Shown here: piece by piece, positions 6,376-12,125 of the stretch
Numbering within the stretch: position 1 is the stretch's first letter
Layout of the letters: every line of letters starts with the position of its first letter
NCBI GenBank assembly: GCA_023402075.1
Contig: JAEXCS010000012.1
Span: 1 to 13,413 of the forward strand
Length of the DNA stretch: 13,413 nucleotides
Source: Bacillota bacterium
GTDB lineage: Bacteria; Bacillota; Clostridia; Oscillospirales; Oscillospiraceae
Direction: 5' to 3'
Translations under genes and position numbers: made by a program
Notes under the pieces: model-generated
What the model saw: the letters and a program-made list of their open reading frames with translations, nothing else
What the model was told of the DNA's origin: nothing
Database searches by the model: none

Positions 6376-7326
6376 CTATGCCTCCTCTGAGACATCTTCA
6401 ACAAGTGTATCCCGAGGGCTTTGGAGAGATGCTTCTCCCGCCTGAGGTGGAACTGCTTTGCGCCGCTGGGCCAAAATCACGCCCGCAGTAATCAAAACCG
6501 CCCCTGCCAAGGCTACCGGGGAGATAGGCTCTTTCAGCGCCAGCCCCGCCGCCACAATCGTGACGAAGGGAATGAGATACAGACAGTTGTTGGTGGCGAC
6601 CACGCCCAGCAGCGTAAAGGCTTTGCCCCACAAGACATAGCACAGGGCGCTGCCAATCAGCCCCAGAAACAGAATGTCAAACAGGGGCAGCGGTGCGGCC
6701 AGCGGAGCAAGAGAAAACGCTCCGCCCGGAATCGCCGTGGGAATGGCGGTAATCATACCCCACAGCATGGTTCGCCGGGTAATCATAATGGAATCCAGCT
6801 CTGCGGGCATTTTGCGCAGCATCACGGAGTATGTAGCCCAGCAGCAGGCGGACAGGAGGGCAAGAATGTCCCCCTTGGGACTGACCCGCAGGACAAATGC
6901 CCCGTTGAATACCACAAGCACTACGCCGGAAAAGGCGGTGAGAAAGCCAAAAAGCGTATTCCGGTGCAGCTTTTCATCGGTGGCGAAGTGGGCGATGACG
7001 GCTGTGATAATCGGGGCGGCAGAGACAAGGATGCTGACGTTGGATGCCGTGGTGTACAGCAGGGCGGAGTTCTCTGTTAGAAAATAGACTGTGCAGCCTG
7101 CGATTCCCAAAGCGGCAAAGCGCAGCTCCATTTTCCAAGGAAGCAGCAGAGGCCGGGGCCGGATGATCCAAAGGGAGATGTAGGCCAGAATAAACCGCAT
7201 CAGCATGATGCGGGCGGGGGGATAAAAAGCGAGAAGCTGCTTGCTGGCGATGAGCGTGGTTCCCCAAACCACCACAGTGAACAGGGCCAACACATAGCCC
7301 AGCGTAGTCTGCTTTGACGGTTTCAT
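6376..7326 (-). CDS. EamA/DMT family transporter
   Basis: This 316-residue membrane protein has two tandem EamA domains (about residues 10-145 and 155-295) and roughly ten transmembrane helices, as in the drug/metabolite transporter superfamily. Telling segments are an N-terminal ALFTVVVWGTTLIASKQLLA helix and MLMRFILAYISLWII. The first repeat ends at LFGFLTAFSGVVLVVFNG, and the second has LSACCWATYSVMLRK and LALKEPISPVALAGAVLIT. The C-terminal tail is polar and acidic. It should move a small metabolite, often an amino acid or nucleoside, across the inner membrane; the substrate cannot be inferred. The start at 7326 is preferred over an in-frame GTG at 7350 because GGGAGG sits 5-6 bases before it. 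It is convergent with the peptide cluster and is likely a single-gene unit. Confidence 0.92.
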   Translation of the reverse strand: MKPSKQTTLGYVLALFTVVVWGTTLIASKQLLAFYPPARIMLMRFILAYISLWIIRPRPLLLPWKMELRFAALGIAGCTVYFLTENSALLYTTASNVSILVSAAPIITAVIAHFATDEKLHRNTLFGFLTAFSGVVLVVFNGAFVLRVSPKGDILALLSACCWATYSVMLRKMPAELDSIMITRRTMLWGMITAIPTAIPGGAFSLAPLAAPLPLFDILFLGLIGSALCYVLWGKAFTLLGVVATNNCLYLIPFVTIVAAGLALKEPISPVALAGAVLITAGVILAQRRKAVPPQAGEASLQSPRDTLVEDVSEEA

Positions 7327-7458
7327 AGGTCCCTCCCGCGCGCGGCGCACATAATATAGTATTTATCACGATACCACGTTGAGCCTGAAACAGCAAGAGC
7401 CTGTTTTGTCGTCAAAAATTTAAAAGCAGCTCTTTGTGAAGGGAGATTTTTTGCCCGC

Positions 7459-7502
7459 AAAATGCGAAAGCCGCCGGGGGAGCGAATACCCACCCCGACG
7501 GC
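7459..7502 (-). terminator. Rho-independent terminator of the Gln/Asn-rich gene
   Basis: On the minus strand, GCCGTCGGGG (7502-7493) pairs with CCCCGGCGGC (7479-7470, one wobble pair), followed by TTTCGCATTTT (7469-7459). It lies 12 bases after the TGA of the small gene at 7514. Its presence and orientation support that gene being real. It would also shield the transporter gene from read-through. Confidence 0.72.
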
Positions 7503-7513
7503 CTCCGGAAAAA

Positions 7514-7663
7514 TCAGCGCTGGTTCTGCTGCTGATTCTTCTGCTGCTGGTTCTGCTGATTCTTCTGCTGCTGATTCTGCTGATTCTGCTGGTTCTGCTG
7601 ATTTTGCTTCTGCTGCTGATTCTGCTGGTTGTTCTGCTGATTGTTCTCACGGTTCTGTGCCAT
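7514..7663 (-). CDS. Gln/Asn-rich small protein (49 aa), function unknown
   Basis: A 49-residue reading frame starts MAQNRENNQQNNQQNQQQKQ and continues with the same composition to a C-terminal arginine. It contains 27 Gln, 14 Asn, 3 Lys, 2 Arg, and one each of Met, Ala and Glu; it has no aromatic, branched-chain or Cys residue. Repeating units are NQQ and NQQQK. AAGGGAGGTG is placed at a good distance before the ATG, and a terminator follows 12 bases after the stop, so the signals of a real gene are complete. Such a sequence should be highly soluble and disordered. Gamma-type small acid-soluble spore proteins are also Gln/Asn-rich and short, but their characteristic repeat with FGTEFA is absent, so I do not assign that family. 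The opposite strand reads as a poly-Leu frame, which is an artefact of CAG/AAT codons. It is divergent from the infC operon. Confidence 0.72.
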   Translation of the reverse strand: MAQNRENNQQNNQQNQQQKQNQQNQQNQQNQQQKNQQNQQQKNQQQNQR

Positions 7664-7778
7664 GCTGCGCACCTCCCTTCGCTTCGCTGAGTACGAGAAA
7701 TAGTCTCCCGCGTTCGCTGAAATTTATGTATGCCTGTTTCCGCGGTAATTAAAAATTTTTTAAAAATCACATTGGCGC

Positions 7779-7807
7779 TTGACAAACGGGCCTTACACTG
7801 ATAGAAT
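7779..7807 (+). promoter_or_regulatory. Sigma-A promoter of the infC-rpmI-rplT operon
   Basis: TTGACA (7779-7784) and TAGAAT (7802-7807) are spaced by the optimal 17 bp. An A+T tract at 7747-7767 just upstream could serve as an UP element. The start should fall near 7814, giving a leader of about 200 bases before infC. Confidence 0.88.
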
Positions 7808-7813
7808 AACAAG

Positions 7814-7984
7814 GCAAAATAAAGTGAGCCGGGTGCATCCGCTCCACCTCCCGCCATTGGCAAAGAGGTCAACACCGTACTCAGGCCGCCCTTGGCGGCT
7901 TGTTGACAGGCGCATTCCGAATCTCGGAATTTGCGCCTTGTCCGGAGAGTTACGCGGATGCCCATCGGGCGCCCGCGTTTTTTT
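7814..7984 (+). promoter_or_regulatory. Structured infC leader, probable L20-responsive attenuator
   Basis: The leader folds into a GCCGCC/GGCGGC hairpin (7885-7890 with 7894-7899). A strong two-part hairpin follows (AGGCGCA 7908-7914 with TGCGCCT 7932-7938, and TTCCGA 7915-7920 with TCGGAA 7924-7929, separated by a 2-base bulge). It ends in an intrinsic terminator at 7953-7984. GCATCCGC at 7835-7842 is perfectly complementary to GCGGATGC at 7954-7961, which is the 5' arm of that terminator, so an alternative antiterminator pairing exists. In Bacillus subtilis, ribosomal protein L20 represses the infC operon by transcription attenuation through such a leader. By analogy, L20 made from rplT would favour the terminator. 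The pairing is seen; L20 control is inferred. Confidence 0.7.
7953..7984 (+). terminator. Leader terminator (attenuator) of infC
   Basis: CGCGG (7953-7957) pairs with CCGCG (7973-7977). After a 1x1 mismatch, TGCCC (7959-7963) pairs with GGGCG (7967-7971) around a 3-base loop. Seven T residues (7978-7984) follow. It lies before the infC ribosome site, so it must be bypassed for expression of the operon. Confidence 0.8.
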
Positions 7985-7997
7985 GCGATTTTTGAAT

Positions 7998-8015
7998 GGA
8001 GGTGCTTGGACTATT
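7998..8015 (+). promoter_or_regulatory. infC ribosome site and probable AUU start
   Basis: GGAGGTG (7998-8004) is followed by 8 bases and then ATT (8013-8015). The next in-frame ATG at 8019 lies 14 bases from the site, which is long. AUU starts for infC are known in Escherichia coli and in Geobacillus and serve translational self-control by IF-3. Confidence 0.6.
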
Positions 8016-8531
8016 AGCATGGTAGAGCATGAACTGAACGAGGCGATCCGGGACAGGGAAATCCGTTTGATCGGAGCCGACGGCGAGCAGCTGGGACTTA
8101 TGCCCTCCGCCGACGCGCAGAAGATCGCCGACGAACAGGGCCTGGACCTGGTGAAAATTTCACCTCAGGCTAAGCCGCCCGTGTGCAAACTGATGAACTA
8201 TGGAAAATTTCGGTTTGAACAGAGCAAGCGGGAAAAGGAAGCCCGGAAGAATCAGCACGTGGTAGAGATCAAGGAAATCCGCATGTCCCCCGGTATCGAC
8301 ATCGGGGATTTCAACACCAAGCTGAAAAACGCACAGAAGTTCATTGCCGAGGGAAATCGCGTCAAAGTATCGGTTCGTTTCCGGGGACGCGAGATGGCCC
8401 ACACCGACATCGGAAGAACGCTGCTGAAGCGGTTTGCCGAGGAGTGCGCCGAAACTGCTGCATTGGACAAGGACGCCAAGCTGGAGGGCAGGATGATGTC
8501 CATTTTCCTCTCTCCCAAAACTGGTAAATAA
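8013..8531 (+). CDS. infC: Translation initiation factor IF-3
   Basis: IF-3 binds the 30S subunit, prevents premature joining of 50S and checks the start codon and initiator tRNA. The 172-residue frame (170 if the ATG at 8019 is used) has the family length. The N-terminal domain contains LNEAIRDREIRLIGADGEQ and SPQAKPPVCKLMNYGKFRFE, and the Lys-rich linker runs from QSKREKEARKNQ. The C-terminal domain contains VKEIRMSP-like sequence (EIKEIRMSPGIDIGDF), LKNAQKFIAEGNRVKVSVRF and RGREMAH. I place the start at an ATT at 8013 because of the GGAGGTG spacing; automated calls may use the ATG at 8019. It is the first gene of the operon with rpmI (37 bp downstream) and rplT, and is probably controlled by the leader attenuator. 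Confidence 0.96.
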   Translation: MSMVEHELNEAIRDREIRLIGADGEQLGLMPSADAQKIADEQGLDLVKISPQAKPPVCKLMNYGKFRFEQSKREKEARKNQHVVEIKEIRMSPGIDIGDFNTKLKNAQKFIAEGNRVKVSVRFRGREMAHTDIGRTLLKRFAEECAETAALDKDAKLEGRMMSIFLSPKTGK

Positions 8532-8568
8532 ATAGATTCTGTCAAACACACGGAAGGAGATTTCAATT

Positions 8569-8766
8569 ATGCCGAAGCTGAAAACCCACAGTGGCGCGAA
8601 GAAGAGATTCAACCTGAGCAAGAGCGGAAAGGTTAAGCGCGCCCATGCGTTTAAGAGCCATATCCTGACCAAGAAGACCACCAAGCGCACCCGCCGCCTC
8701 CGCGCCGGTACCTATGCGGACCAGACCAATGTGGATGCGATCCGCAAGATGATTCCCTACAAATAA
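8569..8766 (+). CDS. rpmI: 50S ribosomal protein L35
   Basis: This is a 65-residue basic protein of the large ribosomal subunit. The full family pattern is present: MPKLKTHSGAKKRFNLSKSG at the start, the KVKRAHAFKSHILTKKT middle and the TKRTRRLR segment; the usual LR-G-x near the end is followed by IRKMIPYK. The length is exactly typical. The ribosome site AAGGAG lies upstream of the ATG at 8569. It is the second gene of the conserved infC-rpmI-rplT operon, where its translation is usually linked to the L20 control system. Confidence 0.98.
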   Translation: MPKLKTHSGAKKRFNLSKSGKVKRAHAFKSHILTKKTTKRTRRLRAGTYADQTNVDAIRKMIPYK

Positions 8767-8800
8767 GATACTGAACGGTTAGAATAGGAGGCAATTCAAA

Positions 8801-9154
8801 ATGGCAAGAGTAAAAGGCGCGCTGATGACGCGCAAGAGAAGAAATAAGATCATGAAGCTGGCCAAGGGCTATTGGGGCGATAAGTCCAAGCACTTCAGAA
8901 TCGCAAACGAGGCGGTCATGAAGTCCCTGAGCTACGCTTACACCGGCCGTCGCCTGAAGAAGCGCGATTTCCGTCAGCTTTGGATCACCCGCATTTCCGC
9001 GGCCTGCAAGATCAACGGCATGAACTATTCCACGTTCATGCACGGGCTGAAGACCGCCGGCGTGACCATTAACCGCAAGATGCTGGCCGAGCTGGCTGTC
9101 AACGACGCCGCTGCCTTTACGCAGCTGACCGAGCTGGCGAAAAAGACTGCTTAA
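8801..9154 (+). CDS. rplT: 50S ribosomal protein L20
   Basis: This 117-residue protein of the large subunit binds 23S rRNA early in assembly. The N-terminal basic extension begins MARVKGALMTRKRRNKIMKL and is followed by AKGYWGDKSKHFRIA. The globular part carries KKRDFRQLWITRISAA, NYSTFMHGLKTAGV and NRKMLAELAVNDAAAF, all diagnostic. In Firmicutes, L20 also binds the leader of its own operon, which mimics its rRNA site, and represses it; a suitable leader is present at 7814-7984. The ribosome site TAGGAGG precedes the ATG. A strong terminator follows, closing the operon. Confidence 0.98.
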   Translation: MARVKGALMTRKRRNKIMKLAKGYWGDKSKHFRIANEAVMKSLSYAYTGRRLKKRDFRQLWITRISAACKINGMNYSTFMHGLKTAGVTINRKMLAELAVNDAAAFTQLTELAKKTA

Positions 9155-9180
9155 AAGCATAGTATATCCATAAAAGCACG

Positions 9181-9215
9181 GAGACGGACATCTATTGAGA
9201 TGTCCGTCTCTTTTT
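9181..9215 (+). terminator. Terminator of the infC-rpmI-rplT operon
   Basis: A perfect 13-bp stem GAGACGGACATCT (9181-9193) with AGATGTCCGTCTC (9198-9210), with an ATTG loop, is followed by TTTTT. It lies 26 bp after the rplT stop. Confidence 0.92.
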
Positions 9216-9225
9216 ACTGATTTTT

Positions 9226-9248
9226 GTCCGATTTGGCGGACGCTTTTT
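9226..9248 (+). terminator. Weak back-up terminator
   Basis: A 5-bp stem GTCCG (9226-9230) with CGGAC (9237-9241) is followed by GCTTTTT. It is small and sits just after the strong operon terminator, so it could be a back-up or chance. Confidence 0.35.
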
Positions 9249-9270
9249 CAAATCAGATGATTGCATGATA

Positions 9271-9315
9271 AAAAACAGCGGCTTTTCCCACCTGTGAGGA
9301 AAAGCCGCTGTTTTT
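9271..9315. terminator. Bidirectional terminator between rplT and trmB
   Basis: A perfect 18-bp stem (9271-9288 with 9298-9315) has A5 at one base and T5 at the other, around a 9-base loop. It reads as an intrinsic terminator on both strands. It lies 12 bp beyond the trmB stop (minus strand) and is a third barrier for read-through from rplT. Confidence 0.88.
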
Positions 9316-9327
9316 GTGTTCTTTGTA

Positions 9328-10038
9328 TTAGAGCGCGGAATCATTCTGCGGTGTTTCGTCCTCCTGCGCCGCGCTTTCCGGGGCAGGCTCCGGCTCTGTC
9401 CACTCCGCCATGGTGCCTACCAGACGGTTGATGGGCGTTCCCAGTCCGTGAAACTTCTCCTCATAATCAGTCATCACGCCCACAGGGCCATTTTCGTGTA
9501 GATTCCGGGTCACCTCCGACAAAGTGAAGCCGAATTGAGGAAACTCCTCCACGGAAAATTCAAATAAGGGGGCGTTGTCGGTTTTAAAATGGACCTGCCC
9601 GTCCTCCTGCAGCACCTGACGGTATAGCTTGAGGAAATTCCCATGGGTCAGGCGGCGCTTGGCGTGCCGGTTGGAGGGCCAAGGGTCACAGAAATTGACA
9701 TAGATACGGTTTACTTCGCCGGGCTGAAAAAAGGCGGGGAGCTGGTCGGCGTTGGCATCTACAAAAAAGACATTTTCAAGCCCCTCTGTCCGGCACCGTT
9801 CCATGGCTACCACCATAGCGTCCGGCACCACTTCTACTGCAATAAACAGCACGTCCGGCTCGGCGGCGGCGGTCTGGGCGGTGAACCGCCCCTTGCCACA
9901 GCCCAGCTCCACCCGAAGCTCCCGCGCGTCCGGCTTCAGTGTCCGCCATTGCCCGCGCATGGAATAGGGGTCCGAAATCAGCAGTGCCGCGCACCGCTCC
10001 ATCCGGGGAATCAGATTTTTTTTCTTTCTCATTCGCAT
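9328..10038 (-). CDS. trmB: tRNA (guanine-N7)-methyltransferase
   Basis: This 236-residue SAM-dependent enzyme makes m7G at position 46 in the variable loop of many tRNAs. The N-terminus, MRMRKKKNLIPRME, is typical. SAM motif I is ELGCGKGRF (residues 44-52). Motif IV, NFCDPWPSNRHAKRRLTH (115-132), carries the Asp-Pro-Trp-Pro and the Arg/Lys cluster. The C-terminal motif TDYEEKF (190-196) binds guanine in the family. The last 20 or so residues are an acidic, Pro/Glu/Gln-rich tail not needed for the fold. The start at 10038 is chosen over an extended frame from 10110 because GGGAGG lies upstream and the family begins here. It has its own promoter at 10168-10140 and is divergent from the crt operon. 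Confidence 0.95.
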   Translation of the reverse strand: MRMRKKKNLIPRMERCAALLISDPYSMRGQWRTLKPDARELRVELGCGKGRFTAQTAAAEPDVLFIAVEVVPDAMVVAMERCRTEGLENVFFVDANADQLPAFFQPGEVNRIYVNFCDPWPSNRHAKRRLTHGNFLKLYRQVLQEDGQVHFKTDNAPLFEFSVEEFPQFGFTLSEVTRNLHENGPVGVMTDYEEKFHGLGTPINRLVGTMAEWTEPEPAPESAAQEDETPQNDSAL

Positions 10039-10139
10039 CAGGATACATCCTCCCAGTTGTAAAAGCAGGCGGCGGCTCACATTTCCCACTATGCCGCCGC
10101 ACTGCTGCAAAATTGCGCATCAATAATAGATTCCGGGCT

Positions 10140-10168
10140 ATTATAGCATGCTTTTTTTCCCTTGTAAA
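10140..10168 (-). promoter_or_regulatory. Sigma-A promoter of trmB
   Basis: On the minus strand, TTTACA (10168-10163) and TATAAT (10145-10140) have a 17-bp spacer. The start should be near 10133, leaving about 95 bases of leader before the trmB ATG. Confidence 0.8.
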
Positions 10169-10221
10169 TGCGCGAAACCGGGGAAAACTCAGCCCTGAAA
10201 AAAAGAAGGCCTTCCTGCATC

Positions 10222-10237
10222 TGTTAACAGCTTAACA
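10222..10237. promoter_or_regulatory. Rex-type operator
   Basis: TGTTAACAGCTTAACA is a TGTTAA-N4-TTAACA palindrome. It matches the core of the Rex consensus TTGTTAA-N4-TTAACAA at all 12 core bases, and only the outermost T and A are replaced by C. Rex is the NADH/NAD+ sensing repressor that controls butyryl-CoA synthesis genes in Clostridium. The site lies 78 bp before the best crt -35 box and 53 bp before the trmB -35 box. It also overlaps the -35 area of a weaker possible promoter with TAAAAT at 10246-10251. Confidence 0.72.
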
Positions 10238-10315
10238 CAATCGCATAAAATTGCGTAACGAATTTGTACGAAATGTAAAAAAGCAAAAATTGTTAGATTT
10301 CTTCCACGATTGGGG

Positions 10316-10344
10316 TTGCTAATTGAAGCGGGAGAAACTATAAT
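10316..10344 (+). promoter_or_regulatory. Sigma-A promoter of the crt-hbd-bcd-etf operon
   Basis: TTGCTA (10316-10321, 4 of 6) and a perfect TATAAT (10339-10344) are spaced by 17 bp. The start should lie near 10351, with about 77 bases of leader to the crt ATG. Confidence 0.78.
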
Positions 10345-10427
10345 GGACATTGTGAGTATTTTAGCAAAGTCCTTGTTTCCAAAGGGCAGGTGCCTTTGAC
10401 CTTTGACAAGTATTGGAGGAGGAAGAT

Positions 10428-11207
10428 ATGGCGTTTGTAAAATTGGAGGAGAAAGCCGGAGGGGTGGCGGTTCTGACCATTGACCGTCCCGAGGCCCTGA
10501 ATGCACTGAATGGCGAAGTAATTGCCCAGTTAAACGAGACGCTGGATCAAATTGACCCGGCGTCTGTCCGCTGCCTGATTGTCACCGGAGCGGGACAGAA
10601 GGCCTTTGTGGCAGGCGCGGACATTGCGCAGATGCGAGATCTGACAAAAGCGGAGGGCGAGGCCTTCGGCAAGCAGGGAAACGACGTGTTTCGCAAGCTG
10701 GAAACCCTTCCCGTGCCCACAGTGGCTGCGGTAAACGGGTTTGCTCTGGGCGGCGGCTGCGAGTTGGCCATGAGCTGCGATATTCGCCTGTGTGCGGATA
10801 CGGCGGTGTTTGGCCAGCCGGAGGTGGGCCTTGGTATCACGCCGGGCTTTGGCGGAACCCAGCGGATGGCGCGGCTGATTGGTCCCGGAAAGGCAAAGGA
10901 GCTGCTTTATACGGCGCGTAACATTAAAGCGCCGGAGGCACTGAGCGTGGGCCTTGTGCAGGCCGTCTATCCCGCCGAGTCGCTGATGGCCGAGGCTGAG
11001 AAGCTTGCAGGGCGCATCGCCGGAAACGCTCCCATCGCCGTTCGCGCCTGTAAAAAGGCCGTGAACGACGGACTTGAGACGGATATGGACGCGGCACTGG
11101 TTGTAGAAGAAAAGCTGTTTGGATCCTGCTTTGAGACGGCGGATCAGAAAAACGCGATGACCGCTTTTGTAGAAAAGCGTAAGCCCGAACCGTTTATAAA
11201 TGGCTGA
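10428..11207 (+). CDS. crt: Crotonase (3-hydroxybutyryl-CoA dehydratase), enoyl-CoA hydratase family
   Basis: This 259-residue enzyme dehydrates 3-hydroxybutyryl-CoA to crotonyl-CoA in butyrate synthesis. The enoyl-CoA hydratase fold is clear: TIDRPEALNALN near residues 18-29, the oxyanion-hole strand KAFVAGADIAQM near 57-68, NGFALGGGCELAMSCDIRL with catalytic Glu112, and GQPEVGLGITPGFGGTQR with catalytic Glu132. The 20-residue spacing of the two glutamates equals that of the mitochondrial enzyme, so it should be a true hydratase. The ATG at 10428 has GGAGGAGG 5 bases before it. An upstream in-frame TTG at 10413 lies inside the ribosome site and is rejected. It leads the operon with hbd 58 bp downstream. 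The pathway role rests on the neighbours; other short-chain enoyl-CoAs could also be used. Confidence 0.94.
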   Translation: MAFVKLEEKAGGVAVLTIDRPEALNALNGEVIAQLNETLDQIDPASVRCLIVTGAGQKAFVAGADIAQMRDLTKAEGEAFGKQGNDVFRKLETLPVPTVAAVNGFALGGGCELAMSCDIRLCADTAVFGQPEVGLGITPGFGGTQRMARLIGPGKAKELLYTARNIKAPEALSVGLVQAVYPAESLMAEAEKLAGRIAGNAPIAVRACKKAVNDGLETDMDAALVVEEKLFGSCFETADQKNAMTAFVEKRKPEPFING

Positions 11208-11265
11208 CGTATTGGCCTTTATGAAATAAATCCCATCAACATGTGAAAATAATAGGAGGATTTAC

Positions 11266-12102
11266 ATGAAAGTTGCAGTTTTTGGCGCAGGCACAATGGG
11301 CAGCGGAATTGCTCAGGTTTTCGCGGCAAAGGGACACACCGCTCTTATGTACGCAAGTTCTGTCGCTTCCGCCCAGAAGCACAAGGATAAGCTGGCGGCT
11401 TCTTTGAAAAAGCGCGTTGAGAAGGGCAAGATGGCGCAGGAGGCGATGGACGCTCTGCTTGCAAACGTACTGGTGGAAGAAAAGTCCGCCTGTGCCGATG
11501 CCGACCTGATTATCGAGTGCGTCAAGGAAGACATGGCCACCAAGAAGGAGCTTTTGAACGAGCTGGACGCCATGTGCAAGCCCGAGACGATTTTCGCATC
11601 TAACACCTCTTCTCTGTCCATCACCGAAATGGGCAACGGACTGAAGCATCCCGTCATCGGCATGCACTTCTTCAATCCCGTCCCCAGCATGAAGTTGGTG
11701 GAGATCATCCGGGGCGCCAGCACCGCGCAGGAGACGTTTGATTACATTTACAACCTGACCCGCGAGATCGGCAAGGATCCCATCGAGGTGGCCGAGGCCC
11801 CGGGCTTTGTGGTCAACAAGGTACTTATTCCCATGATCAACGAGGCGGCGGGCCTGGTGGAAACCGGCGTGGCCTCCGTGGAAGATATCGACAAGGCTAT
11901 GATGCTGGGCGCGAACCATCCCATGGGCCCCCTGGCTCTGGGCGATTTCATCGGCCTGGACGTGTGCCTTGCCATCATGGAGACACTGTACAACGAAACA
12001 GGTGATTCCAAATACCGTCCCGCGCTGCTTCTGCGCAAGATGGTCCGCGGCGGTCTGCTGGGCAAAAAGACCGGCAAGGGCTTCTACGACTATTCCAAGT
12101 AA
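11266..12102 (+). CDS. hbd: 3-hydroxybutyryl-CoA dehydrogenase
   Basis: This 278-residue enzyme reduces acetoacetyl-CoA to 3-hydroxybutyryl-CoA. It has the Rossmann motif VAVFGAGTMGSGIAQVFAAK (residues 3-22), SNTSSLSITE, catalytic His134 in GMHFFNPVPSMKLVEII with partner Glu146, and the C-terminal dimerisation domain with DKAMMLGANHPMGPLALGDF. The ending GKGFYDYSK is typical. At the end of the second strand, where Clostridium acetobutylicum Hbd has Arg-Asp (the Asp that binds the NAD ribose), this protein has Tyr29-Ala30-Ser31-Ser32, so NADPH may be preferred. AGGAGG is placed well before the ATG. It is followed by bcd after 23 bp. Confidence 0.95.
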   Translation: MKVAVFGAGTMGSGIAQVFAAKGHTALMYASSVASAQKHKDKLAASLKKRVEKGKMAQEAMDALLANVLVEEKSACADADLIIECVKEDMATKKELLNELDAMCKPETIFASNTSSLSITEMGNGLKHPVIGMHFFNPVPSMKLVEIIRGASTAQETFDYIYNLTREIGKDPIEVAEAPGFVVNKVLIPMINEAAGLVETGVASVEDIDKAMMLGANHPMGPLALGDFIGLDVCLAIMETLYNETGDSKYRPALLLRKMVRGGLLGKKTGKGFYDYSK

Positions 12103-12125
12103 ATTCAATATAAGGAGTAAGAAAT

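Larger units (their letters stand above)
7664..8012. other. Divergent intergenic region and infC leader
   Basis: This 349-bp stretch holds the ribosome site and upstream region of the Gln/Asn-rich gene (7664-7740). It also holds an A+T-only tract (7747-7767), the infC promoter (7779-7807) and the structured infC leader (about 7814-8012). TTCGCTGA occurs as a direct repeat at 7683-7690 and 7713-7720. I found no convincing minus-strand promoter for the small gene; TACATAAAT at 7730-7722 is a weak -10 candidate. Confidence 0.55.
10039..10427. other. Divergent trmB-crt regulatory region
   Basis: This 389-bp region has no gene. It contains the trmB leader with a hairpin (GCGGCGGC 10069-10076 with GCCGCCGC 10093-10100), the trmB promoter (10168-10140), the Rex-like operator (10222-10237) and the crt promoter (10316-10344). 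The crt leader (about 10351-10427) has a small hairpin around AAAGGGC/GCCTTT (10381-10397). Confidence 0.6.

Noticed and set aside
7514..7663. Short tandem repeats that might suggest a CRISPR-like or satellite array
   Set aside because: The repeat period is 9-12 bases and follows codons without spacers, so it is a low-complexity coding sequence.
7436..7690. Plus-strand frame with a long poly-Leu/Ile segment that looks like a membrane peptide
   Set aside because: It is the complement of CAG/AAT codons of the minus-strand Gln/Asn-rich gene, which has a ribosome site and terminator; the plus-strand frame has neither.
7779..8012. N-terminal extension of infC from a TTG at 7779
   Set aside because: The TTG is part of the -35 box and the extension translates through the leader terminator.
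10205..10214. GAAGGCCTTC palindrome followed on the minus strand by T7, as a terminator
   Set aside because: The palindrome has no room for a loop, and no minus-strand gene ends there.
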